A program made the position numbers and the translations under genes. 21,283 nucleotides of DNA. Source: a virus. Location of the stretch: the IMG/VR virus record IMGVR_UViG_3300021957_005216, positions 1 through 21,283 of that record; one strand, 5' to 3'. Under the pieces are notes generated by a model. That model searched no databases. It was given only the letters and a program-made list of their open reading frames with translations, and was not told the DNA's origin. Shown piece after piece: positions 7,012 through 12,720 of this stretch. Every line of letters begins with the position of its first letter. The stretch's first letter is position 1.

Positions 7012-7019
7012 TATTTAAT
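7012..7019 (-). promoter_or_regulatory. T4-like late promoter box (minus strand)
   Basis: ATTAAATA on the minus strand overlaps the start codon of the plus-strand gene at 7018. It would start transcription near 7006, six bases before the minus-strand ATG at 7000. The two opposing boxes are only six bases apart. Confidence 0.5.
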
Positions 7020-8127
7020 GATTATCGATTCCACATATTTTTCTTCATACCTAGAGGCCTCGAAGTTGACCATCAGCAGGCTTGACGACCCTTTGGGAGA
7101 CTTCTGGTTGAAGGACTGGTTCTCTGACTTCCAAGGCAGGGATAGTATATTCGTACATTCTTTCCCACAGCACGAGGAAGACGTCAAAGAGATTATAAAA
7201 TTTTGTTCGCAACATCTCGATTACACTCATATCATTATCCTAAGTGGACAGGTAGTGCCTATCGAACCAGTACAGGAATTAGTATCAACACAGGAAAAAG
7301 TATATGTGTTGAACGATTATGGTTTCACCAGTGACAAGTTCTTACCTATAACCAGTGCCCACAGAACCTTTGGCAAGGGATACATCAATAAGGTGCCATT
7401 CGTTCCATGGTCAAAGAGGAAATACGTTCTGAGTTCATTGTCGAGCAGATATGAACCACACCGTTGGATAATAACAAGTTACCTACACAGTCTTAAAAGG
7501 AATGATTTCACCTACAGTTTTCATAACGCATATCCAATGACACATGATGTAGACCACTTTATCACAACCGCAAAATCTGTGTGCAACTACGAGGTCGATC
7601 CGTTGATGGTATCCTCAGCACAGGATTTGATAGACAACGCACCTATAGTGCCTGCTGGTATGCACAATCCAAGGCCAGAAGGAAAGCAAAATGAAAACAC
7701 GTTGATTTATGACCAATGTGAAATTGGTGTATATCTTGATAGCAAAGTCCATCTCACCATGGAAGGACAATTCGTTGACACCGGGTATGGTTGCAACATC
7801 ACAGAGAAGACCATCAAGTGTTTGGCCTCCGGGTGCTTTCCATTACACGTTGGCCAGAGCGGCTTCTACAAGTTTCTATCCAGTATGGGTTTCAATTTCA
7901 ACACAGAATTAGATCTCGGCTACGATGAAACACCTCATGACAACAGGAAGGCCAAACTAGATGGTGTCATATCGAACATAAACAATTTGCATCCAACACC
8001 ACACCTTGAAAGCATCTGTAAGCAGAACTATGAATGGTTCCATAATGGTTGGTATGAAAGTTGTGAAAGACAAAACAAGTCATTACTAGATACACTAAAG
8101 CGGAGAATCCATGAGCAAAGCAAATAG
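7018..8127 (+). CDS. GT10/fucosyltransferase-like glycosyltransferase (plus strand)
   Basis: The 369-residue protein shows the same C-terminal block as its divergent neighbour: an H-L-T-M-E-G strand with E249, N-I-T-E-K-T-I-K (260-267), a cysteine-rich turn C-L-A-S-G-C-F-P-L-H-V, S-M-G-F-N-F, and Y-D-E (302-304) followed by a basic helix. It is therefore probably a paralogous glycosyltransferase acting on a different acceptor. I chose the ATG at 7018 because the GTG at 7009 lies before the predicted transcription start of the CATAAATA box at 6998-7005. Its 3' end overlaps the SGNH-like gene by 17 bases, so the pair is likely cotranscribed. Confidence 0.6.
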   Translation: MIIDSTYFSSYLEASKLTISRLDDPLGDFWLKDWFSDFQGRDSIFVHSFPQHEEDVKEIIKFCSQHLDYTHIIILSGQVVPIEPVQELVSTQEKVYVLNDYGFTSDKFLPITSAHRTFGKGYINKVPFVPWSKRKYVLSSLSSRYEPHRWIITSYLHSLKRNDFTYSFHNAYPMTHDVDHFITTAKSVCNYEVDPLMVSSAQDLIDNAPIVPAGMHNPRPEGKQNENTLIYDQCEIGVYLDSKVHLTMEGQFVDTGYGCNITEKTIKCLASGCFPLHVGQSGFYKFLSSMGFNFNTELDLGYDETPHDNRKAKLDGVISNINNLHPTPHLESICKQNYEWFHNGWYESCERQNKSLLDTLKRRIHEQSK

Positions 8128-8818
8128 GATAGGACTTTTTGGCTGTAGCAATCTCTACGGGTACCATCATGCATTTGCGGATGCAGTGTTGGGTGCAAAC
8201 AAGTTGGAAAAATTGAATGCCTACCTCGATGAACATGTCTACAATACTAAAAATATCACAGATCAGGTCACACACAATGGCACAACAATCAGTAACCATT
8301 CCTTTCCAGGGTGCGGTAACACCTACATCAACGAGATGTTGAAACAAAAATTAGACGATATGGATTATGTGTTCGTGCAATTCACAGGACTTACTAGAAT
8401 AGATGTACCTGGTTACGTTGAAGGATTTCCATTTCAGCATAACGGATGGGTGTTCTCTGGTGGGCAAAACGGGTACTGGAAACAACATGACACCACAGTG
8501 TCTATGTTTACCGATCACTACAGTAGGTCCACAGAAGATACAGTGCAAGATAATCTCGCAGTAATTAAACAAACTGTGGACATGTTGGAGCAAAGTAATA
8601 AACCATACAACTGGTGTTTCTATTACGATCTTGCCAAAACAAACAAAGAAGACCACGAACCTTTAGTATTAGATACAAACAATAAGTTTATAGATAGTGA
8701 TCCGCACACGCACTGTTTTACAATGGGCAAAGGAGCAGACGATGGCGTTCACTTCATGTACGACGGCTATAGGGACTGGCTGTGCAAGATCAAACATCAA
8801 CTCAACCTGCCTCGATAA
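8111..8818 (+). CDS. SGNH/GDSL hydrolase-like protein (plus strand)
   Basis: In this 235-residue protein the four blocks of SGNH hydrolases can be placed. Block I is G-C-S-N with S13 as nucleophile, block II is P-G-C-G-N (66-70), a third block is F-V-Q-F-T-G-L-T-R (88-96), and the C-terminal D-x-x-H is D211-G-V-H214. Enzymes of this fold remove acetyl or other acyl groups from glycans or lipids, which fits the neighbouring glycosyltransferase-like gene. Block III lacks a clean asparagine, so activity is not certain. The start overlaps the end of the previous gene by 17 bases. The stop codon TAA lies inside the GATAAATA late-type box of the next gene. Confidence 0.6.
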   Translation: MSKANRIGLFGCSNLYGYHHAFADAVLGANKLEKLNAYLDEHVYNTKNITDQVTHNGTTISNHSFPGCGNTYINEMLKQKLDDMDYVFVQFTGLTRIDVPGYVEGFPFQHNGWVFSGGQNGYWKQHDTTVSMFTDHYSRSTEDTVQDNLAVIKQTVDMLEQSNKPYNWCFYYDLAKTNKEDHEPLVLDTNNKFIDSDPHTHCFTMGKGADDGVHFMYDGYRDWLCKIKHQLNLPR

Positions 8819-8821
8819 ATA
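8814..8821 (+). promoter_or_regulatory. T4-like late promoter box GATAAATA, leaderless geometry
   Basis: GATAAATA contains the TAA stop of the SGNH-like gene and ends exactly five bases before the ATG at 8827, which predicts a leaderless transcript. Confidence 0.7.
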
Positions 8822-8826
8822 TCAAT

Positions 8827-9387
8827 ATGCTTACTCCATTTTTAAAGTATGTAGCCGAGGGCAAGGTCATTAGACGTCACGGTGACTTACAGAGATTCTC
8901 GTTTCCAGAAGTCACAGAACGGATTTATCTAAGTTTCCTAGCATTGGCCTTGATGAGTCAGAACAAGGATACTCGGTCTTTCACTAAATCATACGCAGAC
9001 CAAACAATGGCAAAGGGCACGTTTGACCAAGTTAGGATGATCAACAATGATCTTTCTAACATGTTGGCCATAGTGTCAGGTGATCCTGAGATTACCAAGA
9101 AACTAAAGAACAAAGACGAAGCACAAGCCATGAGGCAGAGACAACCTGTGCCTGTAATGGCATTGAGAAGATACCTCAGGACGTGGGAAGATCATTTTAA
9201 GAATCTTACCCATCTAGAGAGATCTCTTAACATAACCGATGCCAACCTAAAGAACATCAGGCGAGCAGTGGCCAACTACACAAAGTTGAATTCCAAAATG
9301 AAGATGCAGACCCTACACAGACTTCAACAGCAATTACAATCTAAACTGCCCAATACAGACATACTAAAAAAATTCAAGGAACTATGA
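8827..9387 (+). CDS. Conserved hypothetical phage protein, helical and basic
   Basis: The 186-residue protein is rich in lysine, arginine and leucine, predicted helical throughout, and has no cysteine or membrane segment. I do not recognise a domain; a virion or assembly role is possible from the promoter type but is a guess. The ATG at 8827 is chosen over the in-frame ATG at 8782, because 8782 lies inside the previous gene and upstream of the GATAAATA box that sits five bases before 8827. Its stop overlaps the start of the next small gene as ATGA, implying translational coupling. Confidence 0.75.
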   Translation: MLTPFLKYVAEGKVIRRHGDLQRFSFPEVTERIYLSFLALALMSQNKDTRSFTKSYADQTMAKGTFDQVRMINNDLSNMLAIVSGDPEITKKLKNKDEAQAMRQRQPVPVMALRRYLRTWEDHFKNLTHLERSLNITDANLKNIRRAVANYTKLNSKMKMQTLHRLQQQLQSKLPNTDILKKFKEL

Positions 9388-9497
9388 TGATGATCAAATA
9401 TATTTGTGAGAAGTGTGAGTGCGAACAGCATTGTGGGAGATCATGTAGCGAGTGCCTAGACTGTCCTGACTGTGCATGTAAAGAATGTGAAAAATAA
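9384..9497 (+). CDS. 37-residue cysteine-rich microprotein
   Basis: A short open frame starts with three ATG codons in a row and encodes 37 residues, ten of them cysteine (positions 8, 11, 13, 17, 21, 24, 27, 30, 32, 35) with one histidine (16). The C-x-x-C and C-x-C spacings recur and acidic residues fill the gaps, as in small zinc-binding or metallothionein-like peptides. It fits exactly between two genes: its first ATG overlaps the upstream stop (ATGA) and its TAA overlaps the downstream ATG (TAATG). That fit and the cysteine density argue for a real gene. No homologue is known to me. Metal binding, redox or an adaptor role are all possible. Confidence 0.7.
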   Translation: MMMIKYICEKCECEQHCGRSCSECLDCPDCACKECEK

Positions 9498-10108
9498 TGT
9501 ACCCGACAGGCAGAGACTTCTGGGTAGCATACAAAGGTTCGCATACTAAACCAACTTTCATGAAGGACGAAGGAGACGGACAAGGTCCTCTCAGACAAAT
9601 AGCATACCGTTACGTCCAAGACTGGAGAGTCTGCGTTGATGCAGGAGCCAACGTTGGCATGTGGACAAGAAATTTGATGCAGGACTTTGATACCGTACAC
9701 TGTTTCGAGCCTAATCCTGTTTTCATAGAGTGTTGGAATAAGAACATACCCGCTGATCAAAATGCAGTCTTGCATGAAGTAGGCCTAGGTGAGAAAAATT
9801 CTAGTGCCTCATTTGATTCACCATTGGACCAGAAATTACAGAGGTCACCGGGTAGTATAAAAATTAAAACCCTAGACAGTTATGAATTAACCAACGTAGA
9901 CTTTATAAAGATAGATGTTGATGGCTATGAAGATCTACTATTACAAGGTGCTAAAGAAACAATAGCAAACAATTCACCGGTCATAAACATTGAAATGAAA
10001 CAGACAAAAAGACCAGACGTTGTTAAAGTTTCAAGAAAAATACTCCATGATCTAGGATATAATATGAGAATTCGCACTAGAAGTGACGAAGTCTGGGCAA
10101 AATCGTAA
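9497..10108 (+). CDS. FkbM-family SAM-dependent methyltransferase
   Basis: The 203-residue protein shows the FkbM pattern: motif I C-V-D-A-G-A-N-V-G (46-54), strand-2 end F-E-P-N-P (70-74), and the family-specific F-I-K-I-D-V-D-G-Y-E (136-145) followed by I-N-I-E-M (163-167). FkbM enzymes methylate hydroxyl groups on sugars and natural products, which fits the glycan-related genes upstream. The ATG is formed by the stop codon of the microprotein gene (TAATG), so translation is probably coupled. It is the last gene before the strong leader of the next unit and has no terminator that I can see. Confidence 0.85.
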   Translation: MYPTGRDFWVAYKGSHTKPTFMKDEGDGQGPLRQIAYRYVQDWRVCVDAGANVGMWTRNLMQDFDTVHCFEPNPVFIECWNKNIPADQNAVLHEVGLGEKNSSASFDSPLDQKLQRSPGSIKIKTLDSYELTNVDFIKIDVDGYEDLLLQGAKETIANNSPVINIEMKQTKRPDVVKVSRKILHDLGYNMRIRTRSDEVWAKS

Positions 10109-10136
10109 TATTACAGCATAATTTACCAATCTTACC

Positions 10137-10144
10137 AATAAATA
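10137..10144 (+). promoter_or_regulatory. T4-like late promoter box AATAAATA with long leader
   Basis: AATAAATA lies 64 bases upstream of the ATG at 10209. The predicted start near 10150 gives a leader of about 59 bases that begins with a stem-loop and ends in a strong ribosome site. Confidence 0.7.
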
Positions 10145-10152
10145 CTTGCAAC

Positions 10153-10173
10153 TTGATCCCTGAGCGGGATCAA
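10153..10173 (+). promoter_or_regulatory. 5'-terminal stem-loop in mRNA leader
   Basis: TTGATCCC (10153-10160) pairs perfectly with GGGATCAA (10166-10173) around a five-base loop. It begins about three bases after the predicted transcription start. A stem at the very 5' end commonly protects phage and bacterial mRNA from decay. It has no T tract, so it is not a terminator. Confidence 0.7.
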
Positions 10174-10208
10174 CGCATTATGTTAACAGAAAAAAAGGAG
10201 GATAACAA

Positions 10209-10595
10209 ATGCCAATAGCACCAAACAGAACGGTGACTGCTTTAATCGGAGAACAAGACTTTATCGGTAAAGGCATCACTATGATCGCAGTGGACTGGGA
10301 CGTAGACGCAGATGCTTCAAGAGAAGCCATGGAAGCAGTCTCTAACACTATACTATCAAGAGCAACAATCTTAGCCGCAGGTGCGGTTTATGACACTGGT
10401 ACGAAACAAGATTTCTTACTAGAAGGTGACTTCACAGACACTATCAATGATTTCACATCATTAGATGGAACTGTGACAGGAACTTTAGCTCAAGTTTTAG
10501 TAGAAGATATCATCAACCTAGGAACAGTAGACTCAATTAACTTTGGTTCAGGTACTGTTGCTGTAACAATTAAAACTACATTCAAATACGCATAA
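10209..10595 (+). CDS. Probable virion structural protein, highly expressed
   Basis: The 128-residue protein has no cysteine, is rich in Thr, Ala, Asp and Ile, and looks mainly beta. I do not recognise a named family. A near-ideal ribosome site (AAGGAGGAT, 10195-10203; seven bases from GGAGG to the ATG), a late-type box and a protective 5' stem point to heavy late expression, as for capsid-decoration or tail proteins. A second gene of similar size and codon style follows after 39 bases, and both end at the terminator at 11045. A 12-codon frame starting at 10180 overlaps its start and could be a chance leader peptide. Confidence 0.75.
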   Translation: MPIAPNRTVTALIGEQDFIGKGITMIAVDWDVDADASREAMEAVSNTILSRATILAAGAVYDTGTKQDFLLEGDFTDTINDFTSLDGTVTGTLAQVLVEDIINLGTVDSINFGSGTVAVTIKTTFKYA

Positions 10596-10634
10596 TCGTA
10601 TTGATTGTATATTAATTAGAACAGGAGCAAACAA

Positions 10635-11018
10635 ATGCCAGCAACTAAAAATAACTTTAGTCACGTTACTAATGTTGAATTAGAAGGTGTAGCAACATCT
10701 TCTTTCACAGTAGACTTCATCAACACAATGGCGTCTGAAACTAGCGACTTATCATCTGGATCTGCAACAGCAGGTTTAGAGGCGACAAGAGCAGTTATCG
10801 GATCGTACATCAACATCCTTTCAGAAGGACCGTTGGCTGATGGAAACACACAAAAAACTTACACAGTTAGAACAGACTCTTTAGGTACTCTAATAAGTGG
10901 AAACACTTTAAGAGATGCCATCAGAGCGTTGAACGGTGCAGGTTCAGTTACAGCAACTATCTCAGGTGCGACAGTAACAGCAACTGATGTAGCAATCTTA
11001 ACTGCGGCGGCTGTATAA
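10635..11018 (+). CDS. Probable virion structural protein, highly expressed (second of pair)
   Basis: The 127-residue protein is rich in Thr, Ser, Ala and Gly, has no cysteine, and ends in a small-residue tail. This composition is typical of phage coat, tube or decoration proteins. No specific family is recognised, and it is not an obvious copy of the preceding protein. A strong ribosome site, AGGAG (10623-10627), lies seven bases before the ATG. No late-type box lies between it and the upstream gene, so it probably shares that mRNA. The unit ends at the terminator at 11045-11082. Confidence 0.75.
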   Translation: MPATKNNFSHVTNVELEGVATSSFTVDFINTMASETSDLSSGSATAGLEATRAVIGSYINILSEGPLADGNTQKTYTVRTDSLGTLISGNTLRDAIRALNGAGSVTATISGATVTATDVAILTAAAV

Positions 11019-11044
11019 TAATACAGACGTTAGGTAGTTTACCA

Positions 11045-11082
11045 AAAAGGGGCGGATCTTTAATTAGGTTCGCCCTTTTTTT
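11045..11082 (+). terminator. Rho-independent terminator
   Basis: The arm AAAAGGGGCG pairs with CGCCCTTTTT, with further wobble pairs closing the AT-rich loop, and runs into seven T (11076-11082). It ends the two-gene structural unit. The next late-type box starts five bases later, as at 2283-2326. Confidence 0.9.
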
Positions 11083-11086
11083 ATGA

Positions 11087-11094
11087 CTTAAATA
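11087..11094 (+). promoter_or_regulatory. T4-like late promoter box CTTAAATA, leaderless geometry
   Basis: CTTAAATA ends exactly five bases before the ATG at 11100. The stretch 11071-11102 matches 2303-2334 at 28 of 32 positions without gaps. Confidence 0.7.
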
Positions 11095-11099
11095 TCGAT

Positions 11100-11615
11100 A
11101 TGCACGAGTACAGAATACACACCCTGGTGGACATAACCGACAACGGCAATCTCAAAAAGCAGTTCCCATTCACAACCACAGCAGGTAATCAGATACAAGA
11201 CAAGCACTCACTGACCATCGCTAGGAATCAGAACAGCAACTTCTCAACACTGATACAACTACTGCAGATGAGGGGTAACATCACATGGGATCACACACCA
11301 CAAAAAATGGAACTGCCTGACCTAGGCAATCACGCATTCGGATCCTACTACGAGGGCAAACACACGACATGGCACTTTCAGTTCTTCACAGAGCAGTCAG
11401 GAGTTTATGGAGATTTTGTTGACCCAACGGCGAGCCTGGTGGAGGACTTTAGCCTCATACCTATTGTTGCCGACTGTATGAACACGGCACACCTACCCAT
11501 ACACACTTTCGTCACAAAAGAAATGCAAGGCACAGACAGGCAGAAGATCATTGGTGCACTTGCGGGCGGTGTCATAAACACGTACTTTTCATACGCCGGT
11601 CCTACTGATAAATAA
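11100..11615 (+). CDS. Conserved hypothetical phage protein
   Basis: The 171-residue protein begins H-E-Y-R-I-H-T-L-V-D-I-T and continues with mixed alpha/beta sequence, including a central R-N-Q-N-S-N-F stretch and an aromatic W-H-F-Q-F-F segment. From memory, similar proteins occur in marine T4-like phages as unknowns; I cannot assign a role. There is no ribosome site before the ATG, which lies five bases after a late-type box. A further GATAAATA overlaps its stop region and may drive the next genes. Confidence 0.75.
   Translation: MHEYRIHTLVDITDNGNLKKQFPFTTTAGNQIQDKHSLTIARNQNSNFSTLIQLLQMRGNITWDHTPQKMELPDLGNHAFGSYYEGKHTTWHFQFFTEQSGVYGDFVDPTASLVEDFSLIPIVADCMNTAHLPIHTFVTKEMQGTDRQKIIGALAGGVINTYFSYAGPTDK
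11607..11614 (+). promoter_or_regulatory. Possible late promoter box GATAAATA
   Basis: GATAAATA overlaps the last codons of the preceding gene. Predicted start near 11620 would give a leader of about 44 bases to the ATG at 11664, with only a weak CAGG near the start codon. Confidence 0.35.
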
Positions 11616-11663
11616 TAGTACATTAAGGCACAAACTTTCTAATAATAAAGGCACACACAGGCA

Positions 11664-11969
11664 ATGAATCAGGCTCATCTACAGGCTCTACTAACGGAGG
11701 TACAAATCCTCAAAAGAGATTTACAAAGATATATGAGTACAACAGAATTAGAGAAACAGAACCTTGAAGCACACGTGGACCTTTGTTCAGAGAGATACAA
11801 AGGATTACACGATAGACTGAGCGCCATCGAGATTCGTCTACAAAAGATGAATGAAGATCAACAGGTCAGTCACAAGAGCAGTCAGAAGACAATCATAGCA
11901 ACAGCGGGCACAGTAGTCGCAGGCTTACTATCAACAGTGGTAGTGATCCTGATGAAGATGCCAGGCTAA
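11664..11969 (+). CDS. Coiled-coil protein with C-terminal membrane anchor
   Basis: The 101-residue protein has a long helical, heptad-like region (about 5-65, e.g. L-H-D-R-L-S-A-I-E-I-R-L-Q-K-M). A single hydrophobic segment follows (about 76-97, I-I-A-T-A-G-T-V-V-A-G-L-L) and then a short tail. This plan resembles XhlA-type haemolysin/holin-accessory proteins and other phage tail-anchored proteins, so a lysis or membrane role is possible but unproven. It is the first of three closely packed genes, with 12 bases to the next. Its own leader has no strong ribosome site. Confidence 0.65.
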   Translation: MNQAHLQALLTEVQILKRDLQRYMSTTELEKQNLEAHVDLCSERYKGLHDRLSAIEIRLQKMNEDQQVSHKSSQKTIIATAGTVVAGLLSTVVVILMKMPG

Positions 11970-11981
11970 CATTACCAATAC

Positions 11982-12215
11982 ATGTTCATACAAATAGCAC
12001 CCAAGGCCAAGGTCTATGTCACAGACACAGACGTAAAATTTATAAAGGCTCACGCACTTGAATCGTTCAGGAGTGACCAACTGTCATTGGAGGATGCCGA
12101 CAGAGCCAAGAAGTTGGCGGACAAGGCGGTGTTCGTGCGTAAGAAACTTGACACCCACACGCAATATGCTTTAAATAGGAAGATAAAGTTTGTTGCAAAT
12201 GACAGGAAAAAATAA
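11982..12215 (+). CDS. Small conserved hypothetical protein, basic
   Basis: The 77-residue protein is lysine-rich with no cysteine or membrane segment. An N-terminal beta-like start (F-I-Q-I-A-P) is followed by a charged helix. I do not recognise it. It starts 12 bases after the preceding stop without a clear ribosome site, and its last 17 bases overlap the next gene. Its position between co-oriented genes and uninterrupted frame support it being real. Confidence 0.65.
   Translation: MFIQIAPKAKVYVTDTDVKFIKAHALESFRSDQLSLEDADRAKKLADKAVFVRKKLDTHTQYALNRKIKFVANDRKK
12170..12177 (+). promoter_or_regulatory. Possible late promoter box TTTAAATA
   Basis: TTTAAATA lies inside the preceding gene, 21 bases upstream of the ATG at 12199. 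The match is weaker than the others and it could be chance. Confidence 0.25.
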
Positions 12216-12702
12216 ATCAGAACTGGTAAAACAGATCGAGGCCTATGGGCTGAAGAGCAAACTTGCGGATCTGGCACACAAGGAACAAGCACGTAGACCA
12301 TTCCAGCACCTACCCAAACAGTTCTCCAAAGGCATCCTCATAGGCAACATAGCGATCGTTCCAAAGAAACACACAGGCACGAGGTATGTCTATGTGATAG
12401 CAGACATGATGGAAGCAAAGTTACTTCACGAAGACATCAATCTTAAGCAGACCGCCATACTGGTGGCACACTACCTGGCGGACGGCAAGAACATACCCAA
12501 CAACATACTGGACGTGGATGCCAAACATGCCTCACAACTGTTCGACATACAGAGTGCCAAACGCATGATAAAGGAAGCACAGAAGAACAAGGACGAACAG
12601 ATGGAAGATGTGTATTGGGACAGATTGGATGTCGCTAACCGCCTAGCGGACGAGTGCAAGGGCAACATACAGCAGATCTTTAATGACACGTTCGGCACAT
12701 AG
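12199..12702 (+). CDS. Conserved hypothetical phage protein
   Basis: The 167-residue protein is basic in its first 60 residues (many K, R, H) and acidic/helical in its last 60. A beta segment in the middle (R-Y-V-Y-V-I-A-D) suggests a two-part fold. No domain is recognised. The ATG at 12199 is preferred over the TTG codons at 12190 and 12193. It overlaps the preceding gene by 17 bases and is followed after 18 bases by the long structural-type gene. Translational coupling with the upstream gene is likely, as no good ribosome site is seen. Confidence 0.7.
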   Translation: MTGKNKSELVKQIEAYGLKSKLADLAHKEQARRPFQHLPKQFSKGILIGNIAIVPKKHTGTRYVYVIADMMEAKLLHEDINLKQTAILVAHYLADGKNIPNNILDVDAKHASQLFDIQSAKRMIKEAQKNKDEQMEDVYWDRLDVANRLADECKGNIQQIFNDTFGT

Positions 12703-12704
12703 AT

Positions 12705-12712
12705 AATAAATA
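12705..12712 (+). promoter_or_regulatory. T4-like late promoter box AATAAATA
   Basis: AATAAATA begins three bases after the preceding gene's stop and ends eight bases before the ATG at 12721. Predicted leader is about three bases. Confidence 0.6.
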
Positions 12713-12720
12713 AACACAGT

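Noticed and set aside
7009-7017. GTG start for the plus-strand glycosyltransferase-like gene
   Set aside because: It precedes the predicted transcription start (about 7011); the ATG at 7018 fits better.
8782-8826. Upstream ATG extension of the gene at 8827
   Set aside because: It lies within the SGNH-like gene and upstream of the late-type box that sits five bases before 8827.
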